DNA of 64,000 nucleotides from Isoetes taiwanensis (Eukaryota > Streptophyta > Lycopodiopsida > Isoetales > Isoetaceae), in assembly GCA_021234155.1 (NCBI GenBank), contig JAJEKV010000836.1:1-64000 (forward strand). The letters run 5' to 3'. Of the stretch, positions 9,669 through 18,599 are shown piece by piece (within the stretch, counting starts at the first letter, position 1; each line of letters starts with the position of its first letter). The position numbers were made by a program, and so were the translations under genes. Below the pieces are notes generated by a model. It searched no databases. It worked only from the letters and a program-made list of their open reading frames with translations, and had not been told where the DNA came from.

Positions 9669-10076
9669 CTAGTCAAGGAATTTTTGATAGTCTTCCATTG
9701 CCCATTTCTTTGTATATTTGAAGTCACAGCCGATGAAGCGAGCTGACGTGTTGACTACGTCTAGGCACAAACCTAATGGACTCACGTGGAAACACTTAAA
9801 CGGTTTGCCTCCCTCCTCAACAGGCCCAAGAATATATTCGTCTACTTTGACGAAGAGGGACTCTGGAAAGCTTTTCTTCTCTATCTCTTTGCGTTCTTCA
9901 GCCCATCCACTGATACTGCTGGCGAACATAAGCATTAAGTTCTCCGTGAATATGGGATGAACTTGCCTCAAGGCAACAATGTCTTGAAATGGTAGTTTTT
10001 TCACTTCCTTTAGGTGTCTGAGAAGCGTCCGCTCCATTGTTCCAATTTTTTTGAGCTCAAGGGCCCTCACCTTCAT
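9669..10076 (-). CDS. Methyltransferase-like region, catalytic-motif side
   Basis: The 135-codon frame begins at the ATG in the MITE target duplication (KVRALELKKIGTMERTLLRH). Near residues 105-114 it reads LDVVNTSARF, followed by GCDFKYTKKWAMEDYQKFLD. Beta-class amino-methyltransferases have at this place D-[IV]-[IV]-x-[ST]-[DSN]-P-P-[YF], followed by a W...Y..FL helix. Both prolines of the catalytic motif are missing (TSARF against SPPF), which argues for an inactive or repurposed enzyme. The frame ends at a TAG where the family pattern suggests Trp. Confidence 0.45.
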   Translation of the reverse strand: MKVRALELKKIGTMERTLLRHLKEVKKLPFQDIVALRQVHPIFTENLMLMFASSISGWAEERKEIEKKSFPESLFVKVDEYILGPVEEGGKPFKCFHVSPLGLCLDVVNTSARFIGCDFKYTKKWAMEDYQKFLD

Positions 10077-10081
10077 GGTAC

Positions 10082-10606
10082 CAGGGATAGGTTCAATACG
10101 TCAGAGACGTTTTATACCTAAGGAATCATTATGAATTGTATGATCTGGCACATATTTGCCGTGATATAAAGCGTAAAAAAATGGCAAAAAATTCGGGCGT
10201 CGGAAGATTTTCGGCGACGCCGAAACCTTCTAATTCAGCAGACGCTGAAAGTTTTTCACAGTCGAAAACAGTTGAAAATCGCGTACGCGAAAAATATATA
10301 TATATTTTTTTGAAATTCAAATTTACAGACGCTGAACCTTCTGTTCAGCGACGCGAAAGTTTTTCAGCGAGACATAAAAGCGGAAGGTTTTCGCGTCAAA
10401 AAAAAAAAAAAAATGGCGACGCTGTTTTCTTGTTTCAGCGTCTGCGAAAAATTTCAGCGACGCTTTCACGAAGCTTTCGACGTGAAAATTTTTTTTTTTT
10501 TCCCGTGAGGTTTTTTATCGTTAAATACGTATTTTATTAAAAAATACGTATTTTTTGACTTTATACGTCAGGAATTTTAATTTTGTACGTATAGAACCTA
10601 TCCCTG
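10082..10606. mobile_element. hAT-type MITE with perfect 8-bp target duplication
   Basis: The 525-bp element has terminal inverted repeats starting CAGGGATAGGTTC; about 19 of the first 22 positions match between the ends. It is flanked by identical CATGGTAC copies at 10074-10081 and 10607-10614. An 8-bp duplication and CAGGG ends are typical of hAT elements. The interior is A/T-rich with clustered words such as GACGCTGAA, TTTTCAGCG and long A or T runs, and encodes nothing. It lies inside a coding block and disrupts it. Confidence 0.9.
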
Positions 10607-10804
10607 CATGGTACGCCTACCTGTATAATCTTTGCTACCTTTGAGGAAAGTGGTGCCATCTTTGATCTCCTTCATCAGCCTTTGCAGGTCTAGAGGATGC
10701 ATGGACTTCAATGGGCGACAAGAGTTGTTGGTAAAAAGCCTTAGCCTATCTTTCACTTCAAAATTTTCCCCCTTTTCATCCTTCAAACGATCTTCATAAA
10801 ACAA
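10607..10804 (-). CDS. Linker block upstream of the MITE insertion
   Basis: The frame reads FYEDRLKDEKGENFEVKDRL, then MHPLDLQRLMKEIKDG and GSKDYTGRRTM. The final ATG lies in the MITE target duplication. The same ATG, in the same phase, starts the block on the other side of the MITE, so the two blocks were one continuous reading frame before insertion. Confidence 0.55.
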
Positions 10805-10905
10805 CTATGCGACCTCAGTGCACATGGACCACATTTCATCGTCTAGGTATACAAAGTAGTCGTAGTCACGCATAATTACTTTCTTCAGTGTTTGGAGTGC
10901 CATGG

Positions 10906-11367
10906 CTACCCAATCTTAAAAGACACACAGAGCATTAGATAAGGCCCCTCCAGAAGTGCCAAATTGGGCACCAACCCAATTTCCATCAAAAGGGTAGGCT
11001 TGAGCATCAACAACAAAGGTTGAAGTATACTTACAGAATAAGCTCCACCAAGGGACTGCCCGCATTTGCCCTTCTTCGGCTTCCCGTAAAATGCCCATTG
11101 GTTTCGAAGCTGTTGAATTTCTTCAAAGAAAACTTCTTCATGTATAGTCTTCTTTGTAATATCATTATTCACCTGGCTCACCCAAACATACTCAATGGCT
11201 ATGAGATTTCCTACTAGCACCCGGCATTTCCCTTTGGCATAAAAAAAGAATATAAGTTCTGCCAAATGCTTTCTTTCAGGCGGCCATGCCAAAGCTTGGG
11301 TAACAAGTAGTTGAGCAACTGTCGTGGTATGGTTGCCATTCACAATCCAAAATTCTGCATTTTCCAA
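10906..11367 (-). CDS. ParB-like region, second half (NGNHT motif)
   Basis: The frame starts ENAEFWIVNGNHTTTVAQLL and continues with ALAWPPERKHLAELIFFFYA, ITKKTIHEEVFFEEIQQL and a lysine-rich segment before a likely exon end near 11035 (GAYSVSILQ). W-I-V-N-G-N-H-T followed by a hydrophobic helix is the position where ParB/sulfiredoxin folds carry G-[NQE]-x-R. Here Thr replaces the usual Arg. The last 40 codons of the open frame run into a palindrome of the GGGCACC type near 10970 and are probably intron. Confidence 0.45.
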   Translation of the reverse strand: MENAEFWIVNGNHTTTVAQLLVTQALAWPPERKHLAELIFFFYAKGKCRVLVGNLIAIEYVWVSQVNNDITKKTIHEEVFFEEIQQLRNQWAFYGKPKKGKCGQSLGGAYSVSILQPLLLMLKPTLLMEIGLVPNLALLEGPYLMLCVSFKIG

Positions 11368-11379
11368 GTCTGTGGTCTT

Positions 11380-11893
11380 CTTCTACCTTATGGCCCGTCC
11401 AGTCTCTGGGTCGAAGGGCACGACACCAGCACAGGGAGGGTGCAAATGATTCATATAGAGTGTCCAAGTGCTCTGGACTGATGACCCTACATGTCATATT
11501 TGTCGGAGCTTTGTGCATCTTGAACACATCGATATCAATCTCAAAGCCCACCCCCAGAGAGTAAATTCTCTCTCTGTGCTTGATGTTGACAATGACACTC
11601 TGAGACAACTCATGTCTGCTCTCTTGTGTTACGACGCCCACAGATGGCGTGACTTTTACAATCTGCCCAGCTGGTTCTTCAGATTCAGATGCAGACACGG
11701 TCTCCCTCTCCGAGCCATGCGAGTTCTCAGATGTATTGGCCCATTTGTGTCTCTTGGAGGACGAACCAACTACAAGTTGTCCTTTACGCTTACCGGCTTC
11801 CTCTTCAGATGACTCTCTCGGGCGTCTTTGGTGTCCTCGACATTCCACCCAAGAGAGGCTTAGGGGTAGCTTGAGTCGGATTAGTCTTGACAA
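11380..11893 (-). CDS. ParB-like region, first half
   Basis: After a basic/serine-rich linker (SSSKRHKWANTSENS) the frame reads VNIKHRERIYSLGVGFEIDI, then DVFKMHKAPTNMTCRVIS and PEHLDTLYESF. This follows the ParB N-terminal layout: a hydrophobic strand, a position-specifying P/R segment, then a helix of the type [IS]-P-E-H-[LV]-x-x-L-x-x-S[IF]. Just after YESF the sense frame shifts: the neighbouring frame gives HPPCAGVVPFDPETGRAI and a TAG, joining the next block. The fold assignment is by pattern only. Confidence 0.4.
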
Positions 11894-11944
11894 GTGTCCT
11901 CGCCTTCGTTGAAACCGTCGGCGTTTCCACGGGAGCTTTTTCTA

Positions 11945-12097
11945 TCTCAACCTTCTTTTGTAACCCCATATCTGGATCTTAGCCACTTAGTATCATGAAC
12001 TTTGGGTTGGGTTTTACCATGATACTCCATATACAGGGTGCTCAAATATCCACTGATGCACTGCGTAAAAACCATCCCAAGATATCCGAACGACTCT
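11945..12097 (-). CDS. Block of the composite gene with GYLGMVFTQCISGYL
   Basis: The minus frame reads SFGYLGMVFTQCISGYLSTL and then YMEYHGKTQPKVHDTKW before a stop. It sits between the acidic and ParB-like blocks and keeps a plausible protein composition. The function is unknown. Confidence 0.4.
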
Positions 12098-12200
12098 TGA
12101 TGCCAGACCGCTCTAAACTCTCATATGATTCAAGCACCCATCCTTTCTGAGTGCAAGAGTATGGGCTTTTAGTGATACTAGCGTGCATCAGCTGGGTCTC

Positions 12201-12335
12201 TTAACTACTGAGTGGAAGCTTATAACGCACGAAGGCCCTGTCCACAGTGTCTTCAACATCCAACTGGAACTCGTCGTTGTTATCTGGCGACACCTCCATG
12301 TCAATGAGAATTCTGGCTGAGTGCATTCTCCGCCC
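12201..12335 (-). CDS. Acidic block of the composite gene
   Basis: In another minus frame the sequence reads RRMHSARILIDMEVSPDNND, then EFQLDVEDTVDRAFVRYK and a stop at 12201-12203. Composition and phase suggest a coding exon following the H3-tail block. The junction (intron or frameshift) lies between about 12335 and 12400 and is not resolved. No family is recognised. Confidence 0.4.
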   Translation of the reverse strand, partial: GRRMHSARILIDMEVSPDNNDEFQLDVEDTVDRAFVRYKLPLSS

Positions 12336-12378
12336 CTTTCTCGCCAAAATAAAGTAAAAGGTCCTTTAGGTGGTTCGT

Positions 12379-12570
12379 CTAAGAGTCGGGGTGGATATTC
12401 CCTATCTCGATGCACCAGCTCCATTCGTCAGCTACATTCAAAACCTCATATGGCACTACAGTGATGCCAGCGAATAATTCTTTGTCTTCACCCATCCTTG
12501 CTTCGGCTATGGCTTCTATAAATCTCGGTGCAGGCCCACACACCCGAGCAGTCTGTTTTGTTCGCGCCAT
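12379..12570 (-). CDS. N-terminal block beginning MARTKQTAR (histone H3 tail)
   Basis: The frame begins MARTKQTARVCGPAPRF and runs 63 codons to a stop. Residues 1-9 are identical to the conserved histone H3 N-terminus, including the K4 context ARTKQTAR. A CGPAPR stretch then loosely echoes GGKAPR of H3. The rest (EDKELFAGITVVPYEVL, NVADEW) is not H3. The same frame is open upstream to 12615, but a pyrimidine-rich tract ending in TAG lies 5 bp before this ATG, so I take it as the start after an intron. It could be a captured H3 exon or a convergent mimic. Confidence 0.6.
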   Translation of the reverse strand: MARTKQTARVCGPAPRFIEAIAEARMGEDKELFAGITVVPYEVLNVADEWSWCIEIGNIHPDS

Positions 12571-12639
12571 AATTCCTACACACCAGTAAGAAGTGTTAGA
12601 ACAAGGGTCCAGCAAAAATTCCTAGAACTTGGCCTCAAA

Positions 12640-13290
12640 GGCAAATTGGGCGGCCGCCGAGACCAAATTGGGCGTTGGGTTGAAGAAAGTCAGGCTCTCC
12701 CTTTGGAAAATTGAGGGCCCGCCCAATTTCTTCAAGCAGTATACATTGGGAGAGACCAGTGAGGCCAACTTGGGCGCCCGCTCAATTTGCTGTGAGGGGC
12801 ATGCATTAAGATGAACATAATCAGGGTCTTCTTCTGGACAAATAGGGCGCCCGCTCAATTTGTTCAAGGGACCATGCATATAGGAAGAGAGCAATCAATC
12901 CCTCGCCCAGACCAAATTGGGCGCCCAATTTGCTCAATGGGCCATGCCTTGGGCTGAAGAAAGTCAGGCTCCCCTTTGGAAAAATTGGGCGCCCGCCCAA
13001 TTTCTTCAAGGAGGTATGCATTGGGAGAGACCAGTGAGGCCAAATTGGGCGCCTAATTTGCTGTGAGGGGCATGCATTCAGATGAACACAATCAGGGTCC
13101 CCTTCTGGACAAATAGGACGCCCGCCCAATTTGTTCAATGGGCCATGCATTGGGCTGAAGAAACTCAGGCTCCCCCTTGGAAAACTGGGTGCCCACCCAA
13201 TTTCTTCAAGGAAGTATACATTAAGAGAGACTAGTAAGGCAAAATTGGGCACCAGCCCAATTTGCTCGAGGGGCCATGCAAGTAAGGATC
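12640..13290. repeat. Second palindrome array upstream of the composite gene
   Basis: About ten imperfect palindromes of the AAATTGGGCGCCCGCCCAATTT type occur at roughly 60-75-bp spacing. A higher-order unit of about 200 bp with three palindromes is visible from the recurring GGGCTGAAGAAAGTCAGGCT (near 12953 and 13152; a variant at 12678). Several copies have lost the inner GCCC, leaving GGGCGCCCAATTT. The array begins some 30 bp upstream of the possible open-frame start of the composite gene. Confidence 0.85.
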
Positions 13291-13375
13291 CCCAAGGGTT
13301 ATGTTTAGGATGTGGCAGTATCAATCAAGCAGGCGCTGAGAGATACTGCCAAATTAATATTGAACACATTGTTAT

Positions 13376-13665
13376 GCTTACGTTTGCCTCATGTCGTGAG
13401 GCGAGATGCCATCAACTGGTACGAGTCGCCAAGTGTATAGGGACTTGAAGGCGATAGGGCAATCAAGAGAAGAAGGCGCCAAGAGGAAGGCGACAAGAGG
13501 ATGAGGGGCAGAAGGCGCCAAGTTACAGGGATCCGAAGCCGACAACTCGTTCAGGAGGAGAGGGCGCCGACAGGAAGGCGTTAAGAAGATGATTGGCGAC
13601 CTGAGGATCCAAAGGCGATAGTGTGATGAGCAGCAGAAGGCGCCAAGGCAACAGGGAGAATGCAT
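13376..13665. repeat. Short GAAGGCGCCAAG/GGCGACAAG repeats
   Basis: The word AGGCGCCAAG and relatives (GGCGCCGACAGG, AGGCGACAAGAGG, AGGCGATAG) recur about eight times in 290 bp. Open frames across it have low-complexity translations. I see no gene. Confidence 0.6.
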
Positions 13666-13699
13666 AAAATTCCAAAACTGTAGTCAAAGAGCAGAAAGG

Positions 13700-14554
13700 G
13701 CTTTTAAAGGGGCCATATATGGACCCTTCTTGCATGCATGACAAGTGTCGTGCCTAAAATAAATGGATCTTTTCAAAAAAAATGGACCGTTTCCATAATT
13801 GACTGTGAGGAATTAAATATGGGCCTCCTTATTAAATGCACACGAAATCTGAATTTCAAACATCCCATTTAATGCAATTCACTCCACGACACGTGGCGCA
13901 CGCTTGACAAGTTTAGGCGGGAGAATTTGTTTTAAAATTAAGGGGGAAATTACATTCAAATTTAGGGGGGAAAGTTATGTTTAAATGTAAATGCTTATCC
14001 ATCCTTTCAGTTTTCACGCATTACTCTTCTTGGCTAGTCAAGAATCTACAAGGCGCCGACCATCTTTAGCGCTTAAAATCTCATGGCGACTAAATCTCCA
14101 AAGGTTTGTACAGTTCAAAAGTTTCTATTCACCAAAGCTCGATGTCTATTTGCCATAAAAGTAATGTCAAGGGCTATGTTTGTCCTTATTCAAATTCATG
14201 CCTCTTTATTCACGCCTTTTCATTCACGCCTGTTCATCCACGACTCTTCATTCACGCCTCTTCATATGTATTGGTAAAGAAGTTGCCGTGTTAACCAAGA
14301 AGAGCTCGACTGGGGTCACATGGCTTGTTGGAGTGTAATTCAGTCACAGTTCTGGCGATTGGCCTTTAACAGTTAATGTCAGATTTATAGCTACTCTGCT
14401 TGTTAGTGCAGTGCTTGCATGACGATGGTGTGCAGAGCATGTGTGCATGCTATTTTTTAGTGCATGTATGTTTGTCCCCAAGTACATCCATGGTAATTCC
14501 ATCATGATGTGCAAGCAAGCCCTCCGCAAATTTGGGCCCAAGTTGTCTTCTGAG
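13700..14554. other. Spacer between the divergent genes, no gene seen
   Basis: A short repeat of ATTCACGCCT-type words lies at about 14200-14270. Otherwise there is no coding signal, RNA gene or element boundary that I can support. Confidence 0.4.
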
Positions 14555-14965
14555 TTCTAAGTTGGGCGCCTAAATTTCTACTATGAGTTTTCCCACGATC
14601 ATATGCAAGACCCTCCTAAATTGGGCGAGCGCCCAAGTTGACCTTGGAGTCTCTCCCAGTTCATGTTCTAGTAGGACTCCCCTGGCGAGCATCCATGGTA
14701 ATATCCCAAAGGTTGTCCTCACCTCCACCAAGGGCCAATTTGGGCGGGCGCCCAATTTGTCATACAGTGTTCACCATGTACGTGATCAAGGCATGCCCAG
14801 AAGGCCAAATTAGGCAGGCGCCCAATTTGACTTTGAATGCATTAATACTAATGTGGAAACAAGCCTCCTCATGTGGGCAAATTGGGCGGCCGCCCAAATT
14901 GCAATAAGGAGAATCTATCGTCCTCGCAAGTGAAAATCGGCACCCGCCAAATTTGATTGTACGTG
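14555..14965. repeat. Third palindrome array upstream of the transposase
   Basis: About six palindromes of the same family are present, here mostly in the inverted orientation (TTGGGCGGGCGCCCAATTT), at 57-115-bp spacing. The array lies upstream of the plus-strand transposase, mirroring the array upstream of the minus-strand composite gene. Confidence 0.8.
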
Positions 14966-15308
14966 GAACCCTTGAATTACCATGCCCCTATTTCTTTTTC
15001 ATTGCTTGCTCGTTCTCGTTATTCGGTTTTAACAGAACTGAAATCCTTGCGCAGATTGTGTATCTCTTCATTAATGATCGACTAGTAGCGAAAGGAGTTG
15101 TGGGGCAAATGACATAATGCCACTTCAAGGAAATTTCGAATGGAGTAGTGAGCATTGGTGTTGAGGAAGTGATCCAAAGCCACCATACACTTCCTTGGCC
15201 GACTCCAGAAACAAACACAATAGCAGAAACCAAGGGCTCTTTCATTCTCTGGAGAAGTGAAGACGCTCGTGAGTCGTCTGCTAATGACGTCCTGAAAAAA
15301 GACAACGG

Positions 15309-17621
15309 ATGGAGGTGGGAAAGGAGACACAACCGCTGACAAGATATACGCTTCTTAAAATGGATTGTGAGATATGGCACTCTTGCGACACCATTATCGC
15401 CGAAAAAGATTTCATATCATTCACTGGCCCTGATGATGCAGTGTGTGACCAATTTTTAGGTTTGAAATTCGTGGCAGTTTCTGTTACCAAAGGTCCCCCT
15501 CCCCCCCCCTCAAGTGAATATCCGCTGCCAGGGATGTTTGCGACTCCCGAAGCCCGAGATGCTTGTGAGGTGAACAATGACTTCGTTTGTGTTGGCAAAG
15601 TGAAGATCTCGGAGATATTTGACCGCAGCACCACAACAGAAAGAAGATACAGTTCCAGCCAGGGTAGCTCAGAGCATCAGAAGCACCCAAACTATGAGAA
15701 ATGACATTACACTTTTCATTCCCGACAGTCCAGAAAGATTCTGAGGCCACCGAAAATTGCTCATCTCACCACTCAGAATGCTATCCTCAATTTACAGGAG
15801 GACCTTGTCTTTGCAAAAATAGGTGTTATGTCAAGTTCTCTACGAATCAAATTGTTAACATGCGAAAGGAATTCCTTGCCATGAAATCTAGTGATAGGGT
15901 TACTTTTGTTTATGACATGCTCGGTAACAACATGAAAGGTCGAAGAGTTCGACGGTTAGTACTGCAAAGGAATCTCGTTTGTGAGAGAGCCTGGTGCCTT
16001 GGTCTCGGGATGTCAAAGTCGGCATATCTGAACTGGAAGGCCCAATTCCTTGAGGGTGCGCGCAAGGCCGAGCACAGCAACTGCGGCCTTGTTCCTCGAC
16101 ATTGGCATGCGAGACTGTGTTTTCCATGTTTATCAAGGAAAACTGTGAATCTTTGCCTCACCGCAGCAGGAGAAATGAAGACGAGATAAGAGAACATCAG
16201 GAAGTTGCCTGCAATGTTTACGAAGTCCAGCATTCTAGAAGAGGTTAATGCAGAAGTTGTGGCACTGACAGGCAAGAAGGTATCCCCGACTGGGTTTCAT
16301 AGAACGTGGAGGCGGAGCCTCAGGGATGTCAATATCGCAAAGAAAATTGTATTCTTTAAATGTGATACGTGCAAGGTCATCCGTGCAAAGTTACTGAAGA
16401 CCAAGGATGACGCAAAGAGGAGGATACTGTATGATCAAAGAAGGGCATATAGACTAGAGCATGCCTTATATCGCACCCAGTACTGGTCGTGGAGATTATA
16501 CTCCCACAGGTATCCTGCCCAATATCTTTGTGTTATTCACGACAAAGTGGGTCAAGAAAAAACAATGATTCCAAAATTGCAACAATCTGTGAAGTCTCTT
16601 TGGAGACTTGACAAGCTGAAAACATCATTGACTGGTGCACTCACTCATGGTCATGGAAAGGGAAGCTATGGGAACTTTGCCCTGGACTTATGGCCAGATG
16701 ACTCGAACTTCCATGTAGGTTCTTTGAATAGCATCTTGAAGAGATTAGAGATCGTCCACGAGTATGCAGGAGGCCATCTGTCAGTGTCTGAATCATCAGC
16801 TCCGAAATGGGTATCATCCTTGCGCGACACCACGGCCTTGGAATCAAAGTTGTCACTATCCAATAGCAGCATCCCTACTAATTTGCCACAGGCAGAGGGA
16901 CCATCAATGAAGCCTCTCCCCAAGGTACTATATTTGCAGCTGGACAACGCATCTGGACAGAACAAGAATAGTTATGTCTTCTCCTATCTTTCTTACCTAG
17001 TATATCTTGGTGTGTTTGAAGAGATTGAGCTAGGGTTCATGATGCCCGGCCATACACATGAGGATATCGATGCCTTGTTTGGTAACTTCTCCTCATCTTT
17101 AAAGAAGGCCGAGGTGCTGACAATGCCTGAACTATTGTATGAATTCCACACATACAACTTGAATACACCTATGCCCTATGTTGTTGACAAAGTTCCAAAC
17201 TGGAAGGGTTTCATAGAAGGGTACATACCAGATGGGTATGATAGATTGATTGGTCGCACCGCCCCTCTGATTTTCAGATTTGCTATGAATGGTGATTATC
17301 CAGTCATATATTACAAAGCTCGGCCCACTTACTTGGAGTGGTTTCCTGCTGGTGGAATAAAGATGTGGAAAGAAAAAGACGATGAAAGCCCTTGATGCCA
17401 GTTGGATATCCTAAGCTACTGCCTCCAAGAAGTCGGTGAAGGACCTCGACCAGCTGCAAAACAGTATCCACAAGCATATATTGCATTGGGTTGCAATCTC
17501 AACCAGTAACAAGGGTGCTCCAGAAACAGCCAAGTACTCGGCACAGTTTACGTCCACAATTGAATACAGGGTGAGACTCTTGGAAGAGCTGGGGAGGATC
17601 ACCAATGACGAAGGCAGTTAG
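15309..17621 (+). pseudogene. DDE transposase related to DUF7869 proteins, frameshifted
   Basis: The main frame at 16205-17395 (396 codons) carries a C-x2-C pair (CDTCK, residues 53-56), the strand YLCVIHD (Asp113) with GQEKTMIP, then LTGALTHGHGKGSYGNF, LYLQLDNASGQNKNSYVF (Asp247) and MMPGHTHEDIDALFGNF (His285, Glu286, Asp287, Asp289). These strands and acidic residues fit an RNase H-like transposase core. Upstream, 15701-16189 holds CLCKNRCYVKF and VCERAWCLGLGMSKSAYLNW, the N-terminal zinc-binding part. Between about 16105 and 16195 the meaningful frame is different (TVFSMFIKENCESLPHRSRR), so two compensating shifts are present. A third shift near 17395-17435 leads to a tail ending at 17621. 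The extent before 15700 is uncertain. Confidence 0.65.
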
Positions 17622-17639
17622 GTTTCACTGCCTATTTGC

Positions 17640-18149
17640 CTAAAGCTATCGATTCCTTCAATACAAGCTATGATTCTGACTCGATTTGGTTCTTTTGGGG
17701 TTTTCCCCTTTCTCTCTAATTCGTGGACTACACAAGCTTTTTTTCAGCACGTCCAGGCCTACCTTTCTCTTCATATCTACAAGTTTTACCTTTCACTAAC
17801 TTTTGCAGCATACATGGCAGGTTGGTAATAGCAATAGAAGAAATTTATTTGATTCGTCTGGTTTTTTAATTGGCATACTATTTCACATGTTTGCAACTTG
17901 ATTGTCCCTAGAAAGCAGATCAGCCAATCTCCTTCTATGCTTTTGTTCTCTGTGCTTCTCAGTTTTTTTTTTTTTTTGCGGGGGGCGTTTTTCCTCGCGC
18001 ATGGAAGGGCGGCGAAGTTCATGTGTTCCGGCATGCGCGATCGGGCCGCTGCGAAGCTCTGGGGGGCGCAGATCCGCCATGCAACATTAAATTTGGTTGA
18101 ATCCAGCATTCTTGCTCTCATCTCTTTCTGAGCCTGCCTCATCGAACAC
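17640..18149. other. Transposase 3' flank, nothing clear
   Basis: There is a T-run near 17963 and a short GC-rich stretch at 17980-18085 (containing GCATGCGCGATCGGGCCG). The GC-rich stretch may be a coding remnant of the adjacent LINE. No gene is supported. Confidence 0.35.
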
Positions 18150-18595
18150 CTCTTCTATCACATGCTTCTTTTTCAGAGGATCTGCATAGTAGAAGATGAA
18201 CACCATGCTCTACAGGAGTGCCCAGCATATGCACACATCCGAGCAGCTCATGTCGATCTCAGATGCTCTGAGATAGCAATTCACCAACTGCTGGCTTCGC
18301 CAATGGTGGCACGTCTTGCGTCCTACATTCTGCAAGTCTCCACCGTCAGGGAGTCCCTCACAGCACAGGGAATTTGAGCGCCCAAATAGGGCCTCTCAAC
18401 GCCTACTACAAGGGTTTTTCCTCCCACACGGGGGGTTTTTTCATCCCAGTGGTAGAGACACATTGTACAGGGTTTCTGTGGTTTTATTTTGTGTTTAGAA
18501 ACTTTCCGCTATATTGTAAAACCGTCTCATAGGCCAGTTGGTCTCCGTGGACGTTAAAATATACTTCCTTCCTTCCATCCTTCCTTTTACAACCA
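18150..18595 (+). mobile_element. 5'-truncated LINE: ORF2 C-terminus and microsatellite tail
   Basis: The frame at 18162-18377 reads CIVEDEHHALQECPAYAHIR and then a hydrophobic helix to a stop. The pattern E-[DE]-E-x-H-x-L-x-E-C-P-x-Y is the terminal Cys/His motif of many plant LINE reverse transcriptase ORFs. A non-coding tail follows, ending GGTCTCCGTGGACGTTAAAA, then an irregular (CTTC)n run at 18563-18587. A very similar end precedes the microsatellite at 35290. Most of the element, including the polymerase core, is missing. Confidence 0.65.
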
Positions 18596-18599
18596 ACAT

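Larger units (their letters stand above)
5355..12570 (-). pseudogene. Composite gene: H3-tail start, ParB-like region, DNA methyltransferase-like region; broken
   Basis: Consecutive minus-strand coding blocks read as one gene. Order: MARTKQTAR start (12570), acidic block (12.2-12.3 kb), block with GYLGMVFTQCISGYL (12.0 kb), ParB-like region (11.9-11.0 kb), methyltransferase-like region (10.8-8.98 kb), a proline-rich and basic block (8.9-8.7 kb) and a coiled-coil-like tail (5.7-5.35 kb). ParB-like domains joined to N4/N6 amino-methyltransferases are known in phages and bacteria; finding both here with an exact histone H3 N-terminus is unexpected. The gene is damaged by in-frame TAG codons, frameshifts, an hAT MITE (10082-10606) and an LTR-type insertion (5686-8671). 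Some gaps may be introns: a TAACACTTCTTACTGGTGTG tract followed by TAG precedes the start, and a palindrome-bearing stretch separates two blocks near 10.95 kb. Domain assignments rest on motif reading, not a search. Confidence 0.5.

Noticed and set aside
12379-12570. True histone H3 gene
   Set aside because: Only the first nine residues match; the globular histone-fold region is absent.
12821-13324. 167-codon minus-strand frame and its plus-strand partners
   Set aside because: The translation repeats with the palindrome array (GPLNKLGGRPICPEG) and carries no independent coding signal.
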